Shown: positions 41,486 to 51,351, counted from the stretch's first letter. The stretch: 53,360 bases of DNA from Candidatus Krumholzibacteriota bacterium (GCA_016931295.1 JAFGEZ010000037.1:1-53360), one strand, 5' to 3'. A program made the numbers and translations. Notes: generated by a model not told the origin, from the letters alone.

Positions 41486-43257
41486 TCGAAGAAATCCCAG
41501 AGAAGCCCGATCGACCAGTAGCGGGGCGGCATCAGGTAGCCGGGTACGGTCTCGGCATCAGTGTCGAGCGCGTTGCGCAACTCGACGCGGACGATCGCGC
41601 CGAGGATCGTGAGCGAGCCGGAGAGATCGACCGAGACGAACCCGTCGAGTGTCTCTTCTCCCCACGAACGCTCGCCCCAGGCCGTGACGCCGGCGCCGAG
41701 ACGGATTGTCTCGGTTTCCTTGAACACCGCGCGGGACAGGCTCGTTGAAAGGCGGGCCCCGTAGACGGGCACGCCGTCGACATGCCCGTTCTTCTCGAAG
41801 AGGTACGACCCGGACAGCGCCCACGCCGCCGCGAAACCCGGCACGCTTCCCGCGCCCCGCGCGCGACACCGGGCGCCGATTGTCTCGCCGCGTCCCGTCG
41901 CCGAGAAGACGCCCGGCAGGACGCCGCCGGCGACGGGGAGGTCGCTCGACCGCCGCGCGAAGACCTCCGCGAATAATCGTCCCGATTGCCCCGCGCCCGC
42001 CGCGATCTCGTCGACGACGGCCGGTTCGAGCGCGGTCGATCCGAGCGGCGTTTTCCCGGACGGATCCGCCGCCGGCGCGAAGAGCTCGGACGCGTCGGGC
42101 ACGCGGAGACGACGCGCAACCAGGACGCTCTGCGTCCATCCTCCCGCCTCCCGCGCGATCCCCGCTTCCCCGCCGAGGTATGCCCCGGCCTCGTCGTGAA
42201 CGCCGCCATGGACGCCGCCACGCCAGCGGAGCCCCCCGGCGATCGCCGATCCGCCGGTGACCCCGCCCTCGAAGACGCGCCACGCCGGTGCCGCCGTCAC
42301 GCCGCCGATCGTCACGTCGGCGTCGGCGTCCTCGACCCGGGCGAAGAAACGCGCCGCGCATCCGCCGACCTGATTGTCCCAGGAGGCCTCGCCGGCGACG
42401 AGCATCGAGGAGACCCGCCCGGTCGGCCAGATCCGCTCGACGCTCCGCTGGCGCACCCGCGCTGCGACCGTGCCGCGGCTCCAGGAGAGGCGCGTGTCGA
42501 AACCGTCCCGCCTCGTCTCGTCGACGTCGGCGGGTGACGGCGCGTAGTCGACGGTGACGTGCGCTTCCTCGTACCGGTGCAGCGAGGCGTCGACGACGTC
42601 CCCGGCCTCCGTCTCGATCCGGAGACCGAGGAGCGTCGAACGGCCGTCGTACTCGCCGATCTTGAAAGACGGCCGTTCGGGATCGGCGACGAAGGCGTCC
42701 TGCAGGTACTCGTCGTACGCGACGACGAGCGAGAGCGGCCCCCGGGGCGTGGAGAACCAGACGCGCCTCGCGCGGCGATCGCTCTTGCCGTAGGTGAAAT
42801 CGGCCCTGGCGAACGGCCCCTGCCGCCCCCCCCTCTCGAGGATGACGTCGACGGCCCCCCCGGCGCCGCATCTCCCGGTGGCCAGCGGCGACGACGAATG
42901 GACGATCTCGACCCGCTCGATCCGCGAGAAGGGAATGAACCGCGAGAGCGCCTCGCCGTCCCAGGGATCGACGAAGGGCGCGCCGTCGACGAAAAGGGCC
43001 GCGCCCGTCGGCCTGCCGTCGATCGAGAATCCGGTGGCGGAGGCGGGCGAGCCGCCGAGCCACCAGGACACGCCGGGGGCGAGCGCGAGGATATCGTTCA
43101 GCGTGTTGACGTTCACCGTGCGGAGATCGGCGTGCGTGAGGGTATCGACCTCGCCGGGGAAGAAAAGCGAATCGGCGGGCGACGCGCCGTGTGCGGCGAC
43201 CGGAACGAGGAAGGAAGCGGCCGCGAGAAAGGCCGCGATGTGTCGGGAGATGGTCAT
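41482..43257 (-). CDS. Small TonB-dependent outer-membrane receptor, 591 aa
   Basis: Outer-membrane active transporter of the BtuB/CirA style. Signal peptide (about 1-25), then a plug domain: NVNTLNDILALAPGV, FSIDGRPTGAALFVDGAPFVDPWDG, ISRIERVEIV-like FSRIERVEIVHSSSP and GAGGAVDVIL. The remaining about 450 residues are alternating beta strands of the barrel, closing with LLWDFFD, an aromatic-rich end suited to barrel insertion, although the final residue is Asp rather than Phe. It is short for the family, so some loops are reduced. No typical TonB box is obvious. The ligand is unknown; no transporter or TonB gene is adjacent. Start ATG 43257 lacks a strong ribosome-binding site. Confidence 0.8.
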   Translation of the reverse strand: MTISRHIAAFLAAASFLVPVAAHGASPADSLFFPGEVDTLTHADLRTVNVNTLNDILALAPGVSWWLGGSPASATGFSIDGRPTGAALFVDGAPFVDPWDGEALSRFIPFSRIERVEIVHSSSPLATGRCGAGGAVDVILERGGRQGPFARADFTYGKSDRRARRVWFSTPRGPLSLVVAYDEYLQDAFVADPERPSFKIGEYDGRSTLLGLRIETEAGDVVDASLHRYEEAHVTVDYAPSPADVDETRRDGFDTRLSWSRGTVAARVRQRSVERIWPTGRVSSMLVAGEASWDNQVGGCAARFFARVEDADADVTIGGVTAAPAWRVFEGGVTGGSAIAGGLRWRGGVHGGVHDEAGAYLGGEAGIAREAGGWTQSVLVARRLRVPDASELFAPAADPSGKTPLGSTALEPAVVDEIAAGAGQSGRLFAEVFARRSSDLPVAGGVLPGVFSATGRGETIGARCRARGAGSVPGFAAAWALSGSYLFEKNGHVDGVPVYGARLSTSLSRAVFKETETIRLGAGVTAWGERSWGEETLDGFVSVDLSGSLTILGAIVRVELRNALDTDAETVPGYLMPPRYWSIGLLWDFFD

Positions 43258-43329
43258 GTCGGATACCGTCGATCGCCGTGTTCAAGCCCGTCGCCGCGGC
43301 CGGCGTCATGTCCGGCGCGGGTCCGGTTG

Positions 43330-43358
43330 ACTGTATGGGAGCGGTGCCGGAGAATCAA
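43330..43358 (-). promoter_or_regulatory. Sigma70-type promoter for the TonB receptor
   Basis: TTGATT (43358-43353), 17 bp, TACAGT (43335-43330), giving a leader of about 65 nt. No riboswitch-like structure was recognised in that leader. Confidence 0.5.
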
Positions 43359-43384
43359 GCGGGAATTCTGTCCGGGGCCGCCGT

Positions 43385-44221
43385 TCACCTTCCCCCGGCG
43401 AGGCGCCTGAGCTCCTCGACGATCCGGTAGGGCACGGTCGACTCGCCGATATCGGCCTTCATCGCCTCGTCGAAATGGAAATCGCTGCCGCCGGTCGCGA
43501 CGAGGCCGAAACGTTCGGTCGCCGCAACGATGAGCGCGACGGTCGTGTTGTTGTGGTTGGGATGTGTCGCCTCGAGCCCGCGGACACCCGCGGCGAGCAA
43601 CCGCCCGAGGAGCGGCTCGTCGTTCACCATCCGGCCCGGGTGTGCCCAGACGGCCACTCCGCCGGCCCCGTGGACGAGCTCGACCACGGTCTCGAGGGCG
43701 AGGACCCGCTTGGGAACATACGCCGGACCGTCCGGCCCGATGTACCGGGCGAATGCCTCGTAGAACGAGGAGATCGCCCCCGCACGGAGCAGCGCGCGCG
43801 CGACGTGGGGCCGCCCGATCGATCCACGCCCGGCGAGGGCCCGTACGTCGTCGAAGGAGATGTCCACGCCGGCCTCCCTGATCTTTTCCACGATCACGCG
43901 GGCCCGCTCGATCCGCGCCGCCGCAAGCTCCGCGAGGGCCGTCGAGAGAGGCCCGTCGGCCGGATCGACGCAGTAGCCGAGCAGGTGGATGTCGCGTTCC
44001 GCCTCGATGAGGCTGAACTCGACGGCGGTGACGATATCCACGCCCTCTCTCCCCCCCGCCTCGATCGCCTCCGCCTGCCCGGCGATGGTGTCGTGGTCGG
44101 CGATGGCGATGGCGGCCAGCCCCGCGCCGCGGGCCCGCCGGACGAGCTCGGCCGGTGACAGGATGCCGTCGGAATGGAAGGAGTGCAGGTGCAGGTCGCA
44201 GGGAGCGGCGGGATCGGTCAT
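43385..44221 (-). CDS. PHP-domain phosphoesterase (YciV/TrpH/RNase AM type), 278 aa
   Basis: Metal-dependent phosphoesterase; relatives dephosphorylate 3',5'-nucleotide bisphosphates or trim RNA 5' ends. Metal-ligand motifs of the PHP fold: DLHLHSFHSDG at 9-19, IADHDTIAG near 40, a Glu in TAVEFSL, GRPHVARAL, WAHPGRM and GGSDFHFDE near the C-terminus. Length and order match the YciV group. It starts 11 nt after the TPR-protein gene and ends the hutU-hutI-TPR-PHP run. Confidence 0.88.
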   Translation of the reverse strand: MTDPAAPCDLHLHSFHSDGILSPAELVRRARGAGLAAIAIADHDTIAGQAEAIEAGGREGVDIVTAVEFSLIEAERDIHLLGYCVDPADGPLSTALAELAAARIERARVIVEKIREAGVDISFDDVRALAGRGSIGRPHVARALLRAGAISSFYEAFARYIGPDGPAYVPKRVLALETVVELVHGAGGVAVWAHPGRMVNDEPLLGRLLAAGVRGLEATHPNHNNTTVALIVAATERFGLVATGGSDFHFDEAMKADIGESTVPYRIVEELRRLAGGR

Positions 44222-44232
44222 GTACGTCCGTT

Positions 44233-45819
44233 TCAGGATATTGTGCTGAGCTTCTTCATCTTCTCCGCGACGTCGCGGAACGTGACGTCGACGATATAGA
44301 CCTCTTCGAAGTGCTCGCGGGCCCGCTCGAGCTCACCAAGCATCTCCCGGGCGAGACCGAGATTGTAGTGGATGCCGAGCGTGTCTCCGCCGCACCTGAT
44401 CGCCTCGGCGAGCCCGCGTTCGAGCTGCTTGACGGCGAGCCGCGGATTGTCGAGCAGGATGAAACAGTGCCCGATCATCTCGAAACAGCTCGCCTGGAGA
44501 TGCTCCGACCGCGACGCGATCTGGTACTCCTTGATCGCCTCGTTGTAGAGGGCCATCTCGAGATAGGCCATGCCGAGATCGTAATGGCTCCTGAAATCGT
44601 CCTCCTCGACGTCGCTGGTGATCTCCTCGGCGAGGCTTTCCGTGCCGGTCGGCCGGGCCGGCGCGTCGTCGGCCTCGTCGAAGATGTCGTCGAGCGAGGC
44701 GGCCCGTTCCGGCGGATCGACGGCGATGTCGTAGACCTTCCCGTTCGGCGCCGCCGCCTCGGGCTCCGCCGCGGCAACGGGGATCTCCCCGGTGCGCGAT
44801 TCGCCTGGCGCCGTCTCCCCCGCGGGCGCGGCATTCCCCGCCGGGCTGGCCGGATCGTTTGACAGAGCATCCCCGGCGGGCGCAACCGGCTCGCAGGTCG
44901 CGGTCTCTCCGCCGGTCGCCGCCGGCTCGCCGGGCGCCGTCTCCCCCGCGGGCGCGGCCTGCGCGGCCGGTTCGTCGAAGGGCGAGGCCGCGTCGGGGAT
45001 CTCGGTCACGCCGGGTTCCGGCACGGGCGATGATGCCTCCGGAACCTTGCCGGCGTCGGTTTCCGCGGCGACCGTGGCGTCGTCGGGCAACTTCACGGCG
45101 CCGGGTTCCCCGTGGACGGGGACGCCGTCGCCAGCAATCGGCTTTTCTCCGGCCGGCGGCCGCTGGTCGGCCTCCGACGCGATGAGGGATTCGACGTGGG
45201 CGCGATCCTCCTGGCCGAGCGTGTTCTTGAGCATCGCGAGGCGTTCGAGGTAGATCGTCGCGCGGTCGCGATCCCCGCCGGCCCGGATCCGCGAGACGAG
45301 ACCGGCGAGCAGTTCGGCCGCCTCCCGGTTCCGGCCGCCCTGGCCGAGCAGTTCGGCGGCCGTCGCGGTGAGATCCTCGTTGTCGCCGGCGAGCTCGAGC
45401 ATCAGATCGATGCGCTCCTGGAGCCCCGGCTGGGCCGGCTGCGGCTCGTTCAGGACACCGTTCATGTACTGGAGGAAGAAGTTCACCGCCTCGCCGGTGA
45501 ATTTCTGTTTCGCCTTCAGTTCGCCGAGCTTGAAGATCGTGTCGAGCCGGTTCGGCACGACGCGCAGGATCTTCTTGCAGACGGCGATCGCGTTGTTGTA
45601 CAGGGCGACCTTCTCGTAGTGGGAACTCGCCTTCTCGAAACTCGAGACCGCCTGGATGCGGTCGCCCGCCTTGAGGTAGATGTCGCCGAGCTCGTTGTAG
45701 ACGTTCGGATTGCGGGACTCGAGCTGGACGAGACGGGTATACTCCTCGATCGCCTTCTCGAGGCGTCCCTTCTTGAGGTGATCCTGCGCCTTCTGCCTGA
45801 GCTGGCTCGCCTTGCTCAC
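44233..45819 (-). CDS. Tetratricopeptide-repeat protein with long Pro/Ala/Glu linker, 528 aa
   Basis: No signal peptide, so probably cytoplasmic. An N-terminal TPR block (about 1-210: AQDHLKKGRLEKAIEEYTRLVQ, NVYNELGDIYLKAGDRIQAV, NNAIAVCKKILRVVPN) is joined by a low-complexity Pro/Ala/Glu/Gly-rich linker (about 210-385, with repeated PAGETAPGE) to a second TPR block (about 390-528: SHYDLGMAYLEMALYNEAIKEY, GIHYNLGLAREMLGELERAREH). A scaffold for protein complexes is likely. GTG 45819 overlaps the hutI stop (GTGA) behind GAGGTGGGG, so it is translationally coupled to hutI. What it scaffolds is not evident from the neighbours. Confidence 0.82.
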   Translation of the reverse strand: MSKASQLRQKAQDHLKKGRLEKAIEEYTRLVQLESRNPNVYNELGDIYLKAGDRIQAVSSFEKASSHYEKVALYNNAIAVCKKILRVVPNRLDTIFKLGELKAKQKFTGEAVNFFLQYMNGVLNEPQPAQPGLQERIDLMLELAGDNEDLTATAAELLGQGGRNREAAELLAGLVSRIRAGGDRDRATIYLERLAMLKNTLGQEDRAHVESLIASEADQRPPAGEKPIAGDGVPVHGEPGAVKLPDDATVAAETDAGKVPEASSPVPEPGVTEIPDAASPFDEPAAQAAPAGETAPGEPAATGGETATCEPVAPAGDALSNDPASPAGNAAPAGETAPGESRTGEIPVAAAEPEAAAPNGKVYDIAVDPPERAASLDDIFDEADDAPARPTGTESLAEEITSDVEEDDFRSHYDLGMAYLEMALYNEAIKEYQIASRSEHLQASCFEMIGHCFILLDNPRLAVKQLERGLAEAIRCGGDTLGIHYNLGLAREMLGELERAREHFEEVYIVDVTFRDVAEKMKKLSTIS

Positions 45820-47108
45820 AGCCCCACCTCGCTCTTCTCCTCGTATCCGGGGCGCTCGGCCGCGACGGCGCCGTCCTTGAGCACCACCGCCGCGTGATCG
45901 GTTCCGGGACGCGCGGGGATCTCGCGGAAATCCTCCACGTCGTATATCACCATGTCGGCTTTCTTGCCGGCTTCCAAAGACCCCGTTTCCGATTCCCTCC
46001 CGATCGCGCACGCCGCGTTGTAGGTGGCGGCGTTTATCGCCTCTCCCGGGAGCATCCGCATCTGCGAGCAGGCGATCGCCACGGCGAGGGGCATCGAGCA
46101 CGAGGGATTGCTCCCCGGGTTGTAGTCGGTCGCCAGCGCGACGGCCGCTCCCGCCTCGACGAGGTCGCGGGCCGGCGCGTAGTCGCGCGACCCGAGGCCG
46201 AAGGTCGTCGCGGGAAGCAGAACGGCGATCGTCCGGCTCGCGGCGAGCGCGGCGATCCCCGTCGATGTGATCTTCGTCAGGTGTTCGGCGGAGACGGCGC
46301 CGAGGGCCGCGGCGAGCTCGGTGCCGCCGAGCGCGACGATCTCGTCGGCGTGCACCTTTCCCCGCAGGCCGTGGGTCATTCCCGCCTCGAGTATCCGGCG
46401 CGTCTCCTCGACGTCGAAGACCCCCTCCTCGCAGAAGACGTCGTTGAATTCGGCGAGGCCGCTCGCGGCCGCCGCCGGTATCAGATCCTCGACGAGGAGG
46501 CGGACGTATTCGTCGCCGGCTTCGGCCGGCTTCTGGTGCGCTCCCATGAAGGTCCCGACGACGTCGAGGGGCGTCTCGGCACCGAGTCGCGCGATGACGC
46601 GGAGCATCTTCATCTCGTTCTCGAGATCGAGCCCGTAGCCGCTCTTGATCTCGATCGTCGTGACGCCCTGCGCGAGCATCTTCAGGAGACGGCGCCGCGA
46701 GAGCTCGAAGAGCGTCGCCTCGTCCATGGCGCGCACGCCGCCGACGGTCCGCTTGATCCCGCCGCCGCGTTTCTCGATCTCGAGGTAGGTGTCGCCGCGG
46801 ATCCTGGCCTCGTACTCGTCGGCGCGGTAGGTCGTAAAGACGGCGTGGGTGTGGGGATCCACCCAGCCCGGCATCACGACGCGGCCGCCGGCGTCGATCT
46901 CGCGCAGGACGGTCATGCCGCGGATCGCGTCCCGGACGTCCCCGGCCGTTCCGACGGCCAGAATTCTGCCGCCGGTGACAGCGATCGCGCCATCGGACAC
47001 CAGCCCCGGATCGGCCAGCGCACCGCCGCGCTTCGGCCCCGGCCTGGACGCCCGGCAGGTGACCAGCTGGCCGGCGCCGTGAAGCAGCAGATCGACGGAC
47101 TCGGGCAA
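45816..47108 (-). CDS. hutI: Imidazolonepropionase, 430 aa
   Basis: Third enzyme of histidine degradation, opening imidazolone-propionate to formiminoglutamate. Amidohydrolase fold: metal motif VDPHTHAVFT, then GGGIKRTV, GVTTIEIKSGYGLD, GTFMGAHQKP, KVHADEI, a catalytic-site His in SAEHLTK, and ATDYNPGSNPS with the metal Asp. The start is a TTG at 47108 with AAGGAG 6 nt upstream. It follows hutU after 121 nt and is coupled to the downstream TPR gene. The other hut enzymes (hutH, and hutG or hutF) are not in the window. Confidence 0.94.
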   Translation of the reverse strand: MPESVDLLLHGAGQLVTCRASRPGPKRGGALADPGLVSDGAIAVTGGRILAVGTAGDVRDAIRGMTVLREIDAGGRVVMPGWVDPHTHAVFTTYRADEYEARIRGDTYLEIEKRGGGIKRTVGGVRAMDEATLFELSRRRLLKMLAQGVTTIEIKSGYGLDLENEMKMLRVIARLGAETPLDVVGTFMGAHQKPAEAGDEYVRLLVEDLIPAAAASGLAEFNDVFCEEGVFDVEETRRILEAGMTHGLRGKVHADEIVALGGTELAAALGAVSAEHLTKITSTGIAALAASRTIAVLLPATTFGLGSRDYAPARDLVEAGAAVALATDYNPGSNPSCSMPLAVAIACSQMRMLPGEAINAATYNAACAIGRESETGSLEAGKKADMVIYDVEDFREIPARPGTDHAAVVLKDGAVAAERPGYEEKSEVGL

Positions 47109-47229
47109 GCGCCACTCCTTGCAGAATGATAGTCCTGTGCCGGCGTAGCCGGGCAGAATGCATACGGTTACGAGCGCTCAGGATTTCCGTGAACGGGCGG
47201 GCCACCCCGCGGCGGATTCGGAACCGCCG

Positions 47230-48885
47230 TCAGTCGCCCAACATCGGGATGTGAAGCCCTGCATCCTTCGCTTTTTCAACGGCTATCTCGTAGCCTGCAT
47301 CGGCGTGTCTTGCAACTGCTGTGCCAGGGTCACATTCGAGGCAACGGGCCACTTTCTCGCGACCCCCGGGCGTCCCGTCGGCGACGACGGCGAGTCCCGC
47401 GTGGATGGAAAGTCCCATGCCGACTCCCCCGCCGTGATGGACAGAGACCCACGCCGCGCCGCAGGCCGTGTTGAGGAGCGCGTTGAGTATCGGCCAGTCG
47501 GCGACGGCGTCCGATCCGTCGCGCATCGCCTCGGTCTCCCGGTAGGGGGAGGCGACCGAGCCGCCGTCGAGGTGGTCGCGGCCGATCACGATCGGCGCCG
47601 AGATCTCCCCCGAGGCGACGAGGTCGTGCATGGCCAGGCCGAAGGCCTTCCGCTCCCCGTAGCTCAGCCAGCAGATCCTGGACGGCAGCCCCTGGAAGGC
47701 GACCCGCTCGCGCGCCATCCTGATCCAGCGGCAGAGCGACTCGTTCTCCGGGAACATCTCGAGGGCGAGGTCGTCGGTGCGATGGATGTCCTCCGGCTTG
47801 CCCGAGAGGGCGATCCAGCGGAAGGGGCCCTTGCCGATGCAGAACATCGGCCGGATGTAGGCCGGCACGAAGCCGGGAAAGTCGAAGGCGTTCACGAGCC
47901 CGCCCTTCTCGGCCTGGCCGCGGATGTTGTTGCCGTAATCGAAGACCGCGGCCCCCTTCTTTTTCAGATCGATCATCGCGCGGACGTGCTCGACGATCGA
48001 CTCGATCGCCTCGGCGATGTAGCGGTCCGGATCGACGCGGCGCAGTTCGGCCGCTTCGGCGACGTCGTAGCCGCGGGGAACGTAGCCGTTGAGGGGATCG
48101 TGCGCCGAGGTCTGGTCGGTGACGACGTCGGGAACGACGCCGCGCCTCGCCAGCTCGGGGAAAACGTCCGCCGCGTTGCCCACGAGTCCGACCGAAAGCG
48201 GCCGCCGCTCCTCTTTCGCGGCGAGGACCTTCGCGAGGGCGGCATCGAGATCGGTCTCCATCTCGTCGAGGTAGCGCGTCTCGAGGCGTCGCCTGATCCG
48301 CTCGGGATCGACCTCGACGATCAGGCAAGCGCCGTTGTTCATCGTGACGGCGAGCGGCTGCGCCCCGCTCATCCCGCCGAGCCCGCCGGAAAGGACGAAC
48401 CGGCCCGCGAGATCGCCGCCGAAATGCTTCTTCGCGCATGCGGCGAAGGTCTCGTAGGTGCCCTGGAGGATCCCCTGGGTGCCGATGTACATCCACGAGC
48501 CGGCCGTCATCTGGCCGTACATCATCAGCCCCTTGCTCTCGAGCTCCCAGAAATGCTCCCAGGTCGCCCACTTCGGCACGAGGAGCGAGTTGGCGATGAG
48601 GACGCGCGGCGCGAGCTCGTGGGTGCGGAAGACGGCCACCGGCTTTCCCGACTGGACGAGCATCGTCTCGTCGTTCTCCAGGTTCCGCAGCGTCTCGACG
48701 ATCTTTTCGTAGCAGTCCCAGTTCCGCGCGGCCTTCCCCCGCCCGCCGTAGACGACGAGCTCCGCCGGGTTCTCGGCGTTCTCGGGATCGAGGTTGTTCA
48801 TGAGCATCCGCAGCGCGGCCTCCTGGAACCAGCCCTTGCAGCTGATGGTGGCGCCCCGCGGCGCCCGGATCTCTTTCGACGTCAT
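47230..48885 (-). CDS. hutU: Urocanate hydratase, 551 aa
   Basis: NAD-dependent second enzyme of histidine degradation. Signatures: [22 protein letters not shown] at the N-terminus, [24 protein letters not shown] for the nucleotide-binding turn, [29 protein letters not shown] and [13 protein letters not shown] near the C-terminus. Length is normal. ATG 48885 is preferred over an in-frame GTG at 48894, which is too close to the GGAGG ribosome-binding site. First gene of the run hutU-hutI-TPR-PHP. Confidence 0.95.
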   Translation of the reverse strand: MTSKEIRAPRGATISCKGWFQEAALRMLMNNLDPENAENPAELVVYGGRGKAARNWDCYEKIVETLRNLENDETMLVQSGKPVAVFRTHELAPRVLIANSLLVPKWATWEHFWELESKGLMMYGQMTAGSWMYIGTQGILQGTYETFAACAKKHFGGDLAGRFVLSGGLGGMSGAQPLAVTMNNGACLIVEVDPERIRRRLETRYLDEMETDLDAALAKVLAAKEERRPLSVGLVGNAADVFPELARRGVVPDVVTDQTSAHDPLNGYVPRGYDVAEAAELRRVDPDRYIAEAIESIVEHVRAMIDLKKKGAAVFDYGNNIRGQAEKGGLVNAFDFPGFVPAYIRPMFCIGKGPFRWIALSGKPEDIHRTDDLALEMFPENESLCRWIRMARERVAFQGLPSRICWLSYGERKAFGLAMHDLVASGEISAPIVIGRDHLDGGSVASPYRETEAMRDGSDAVADWPILNALLNTACGAAWVSVHHGGGVGMGLSIHAGLAVVADGTPGGREKVARCLECDPGTAVARHADAGYEIAVEKAKDAGLHIPMLGD

Positions 48886-48941
48886 CAGACACACCTCCGA
48901 ATCGGATCAGGTGTTCAGCGTAACCATATCTATACGCGCAC

Positions 48942-49008
48942 GTTGCGCAACATTATCCGTCGCATCGGCAGGTCGTCTCATGCTACCGCGTTTCGGGCGC
49001 GAACACAA
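48942..49008 (-). promoter_or_regulatory. Possible hutU promoter with a palindrome downstream
   Basis: TTGTGT (49008-49003), 17 bp, TAGCAT (48985-48980) is a modest sigma70-type match. Just downstream the perfect palindrome GTTGCGCAAC (48942-48951) lies where a repressor could block transcription. Histidine-use genes are commonly repressed (HutC-type), but no regulator is seen here. Confidence 0.35.
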
Positions 49009-49088
49009 CCGTAAAGACGCGATGGCCCCGGACGCGACGCCGCTGAAAGCGGCCGGGCCCGGTTCGAGGCGCGCCGTGCGCCGGCATG

Positions 49089-51350
49089 TCACCGGCGAAA
49101 CCACGCCGCGGCCCGCTCGACGAGGGCCTCCTCCCCTGCCGGGCGCTCGGCGGGAACGGGCAGCGCGTCGAGGATCGTTCGCCCGTAGAATCGTGCGTCG
49201 ATCCGCGGGTCCATGATCACGACCACTCCCCGGTCGTCGCGCCGCCGGATCAGCCGTCCCATTCCCTGCCTGAGCCGCCGGATCGCCGCGGGGAGAAAGA
49301 GACGGTGGAAGGGATCCTCGCCGAGCGCCCTCATGCGTTCGGCGCGGGCCTCGACGATCGGCTCGGACGGCACGGGGAAGGGCAGCTTCGGGATGACGAG
49401 CACCTCGAGCTCCTCGCCGGGGAAATCGACGCCTTCCCAGAAGCTCGCCACGCCGAGAAGCGTCGCGCCGGGCTCTAGGCGGAGCCGCGCGGCGAGCGCC
49501 TCGCGGCCGCACCCCGGTTCCTGGACGAGAACGGGGCCGGGCAGTTCCTCGCCGGCGAGCAGCCTCGCCGCGGCGAGACACATCCGGTAGGAGGTGAAGA
49601 GGACCATCGTCCGCCGCCCGAGGCGCCGGGCGAGCATCGCGACGACGCGCGCGGTGTCGTCGGCATGCTCCGGCGCGTTCGGATCCCGCCCGTCGCCGTG
49701 CAGAAGGAGCAGGCAGTTGTCCGCCGGATCGAAGGGCGGCGCGGGAAGGAGCGTCCGCACCTCGTGGCGGGTGAACCGGACGCCGAGCGTCTCCATCGTC
49801 TCGTCGAAGCGGTCGTTCCGGGCGAGGGTCGCCGAGGTGAAGACGGCGGCGCGCACACCGTCCTCGAGGAAATCGGCGAAGATCCGGTCGACGGCGATCG
49901 GGGATCCGCGGAAGGCGGCGATCCGCCCGGCGCCGTCCCGCTCGATCCAGTACACGTCCTCCTCGCCTCCCGGGCCGGCGAGGTAGCGCAGCGCGTCGGC
50001 GAGCTCCGCGACGGCCGCCGCCGCGTACCCGACCTCCCCCTGGAAAACGGCGGCCGCGCCGCCGACCACAGGTTCGAGCATCGGAAGAAACGAATCTCTC
50101 AACTTGTTGCAATCATGATAAATGCCATCAAGATCGTCGCGCACCATCGCAAAGGTCTCCTCGCCGTCCCGGTACCGGATCCGCCGCTCCCGGACCGCGC
50201 CGCGTACCTCGGTTTCGAGGACGGTGAAGAGCCGCCGGTAGCGTTCGCGCAGCGAGGCGGCGAACGGCGCGGCGCCGGCGAGCCGCGCCTCCCAGTCCTC
50301 CCCCCGCCGCGCGACCGTGAGGTCGTTGAGGAGGAGCTTCCACGCGTCGTTGCGCCGCCCCAGCGGCGAGACGGGCTCGAGGATGCGGTCGAGATCCTTC
50401 GATCCGGCCGACACGGAGAGGGTGTCGGTGACGCATCCCTCGATATGGTGCGCCTCGTCGAAGATCACGCGGTCCCAGGCGCCGAGGAGGCCGCCTCCCT
50501 GCCGGTAGTCGGTGAAAAGCAACGCGTGGTTGACGAGGAGGATCGCCGCCTCGCGGGCGCGCCGCCGCGCGGCGATCAGCGCGCATCCGGCCGCGTGCGG
50601 GCAGGAGGAGAGCGTGCAGCGGCGCGGCGCGGCGAGAGAGGCCGGATCGACTCCCCGGGGAAGCCCCGCGAGCTCGTCGACGACCCCCTCCGGCGCGAGG
50701 GCCGCGGCGATGGCCGCATCGAGCGCCTCGCCGGGCCGGTCGGAGAGCCGGAGGACGGCGGAGAGGACGTGCCGCGCGCAGAGGTACCGTTCGCGCCCCA
50801 TCAGCCGCTCGACGCGCACGTTGCCGCCGATCGCCTCCCGCACGATCGGGATCTCCCGCGAGAGGAGCTGTTCCTGGAGGTTCCGCGTGTGGGTGGAGAC
50901 GACGATCCGCTCTCCGGTGGCGAGGTGGTGGAGCGCGGCCGGCACGAGGTAGGCGAGTGACTTCCCCGTCCCCGTTCCCGCCTCGACGAAGAGGACGCCG
51001 CCCTCGTCGAGCACGCCGGCGGTCGCGGCGGCCATCTCGAGCTGGCCCGGCCGGCGCTCCCCGAGCGTCCTGAAGAGGCGTTCGAAGACCTCCTCGAGCG
51101 TGGGAAGGGACCCGGGCGCCCCGCCCTCTCCGCCCGCGGGCGCCGTCTCGCGGCGACGCGGCGCCGAGGCGGCCTCCTCGATCGGGTTGCCCCCGGGAAC
51201 GCCCGCGGCGCGGGCGAGATCGAGAAGCATCGACGCGGGCACCGGCCCCACGCGGAGGCAGGCGACGAGGCCGGAACGATCGGGAAGGATCCCGCCGGCG
51301 GAACGGAACGCCTCGAAGAAATCGGCCGGCGTCGACGAACGCCCGGCCAT
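49089..51350 (-). CDS. dinG: DinG/Rad3-type ATP-dependent DNA helicase, 753 aa
   Basis: Superfamily 2 iron-sulphur helicase of the DinG/YoaA group. Walker A EAGTGTGKSLAYLVP, then four candidate [4Fe-4S] cysteines (one in RERYLCARHV, three in CTLSSCPHAAGC), the DEAH box IFDEAHHIE, and the C-terminal helicase domain with SATLARNDRF, GVASFWEGVDFPGEELEV, IPKLPFPVPSEPI and QGMGRLIRRRDDRGVV. No N-terminal exonuclease domain. ATG 51350 follows the thiC stop directly (1 nt gap), so the two are co-transcribed; its own ribosome-binding site is weak. A role in resolving R-loops or other unusual DNA structures is known for the family. Confidence 0.92.
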   Translation of the reverse strand: MAGRSSTPADFFEAFRSAGGILPDRSGLVACLRVGPVPASMLLDLARAAGVPGGNPIEEAASAPRRRETAPAGGEGGAPGSLPTLEEVFERLFRTLGERRPGQLEMAAATAGVLDEGGVLFVEAGTGTGKSLAYLVPAALHHLATGERIVVSTHTRNLQEQLLSREIPIVREAIGGNVRVERLMGRERYLCARHVLSAVLRLSDRPGEALDAAIAAALAPEGVVDELAGLPRGVDPASLAAPRRCTLSSCPHAAGCALIAARRRAREAAILLVNHALLFTDYRQGGGLLGAWDRVIFDEAHHIEGCVTDTLSVSAGSKDLDRILEPVSPLGRRNDAWKLLLNDLTVARRGEDWEARLAGAAPFAASLRERYRRLFTVLETEVRGAVRERRIRYRDGEETFAMVRDDLDGIYHDCNKLRDSFLPMLEPVVGGAAAVFQGEVGYAAAAVAELADALRYLAGPGGEEDVYWIERDGAGRIAAFRGSPIAVDRIFADFLEDGVRAAVFTSATLARNDRFDETMETLGVRFTRHEVRTLLPAPPFDPADNCLLLLHGDGRDPNAPEHADDTARVVAMLARRLGRRTMVLFTSYRMCLAAARLLAGEELPGPVLVQEPGCGREALAARLRLEPGATLLGVASFWEGVDFPGEELEVLVIPKLPFPVPSEPIVEARAERMRALGEDPFHRLFLPAAIRRLRQGMGRLIRRRDDRGVVVIMDPRIDARFYGRTILDALPVPAERPAGEEALVERAAAWFRR

Positions 51351-51351
51351 C

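Noticed and set aside
43258-43384. Cobalamin riboswitch upstream of the TonB-dependent receptor
   Set aside because: No B12-box-like conserved sequence was seen, and the predicted leader is only about 65 nt.
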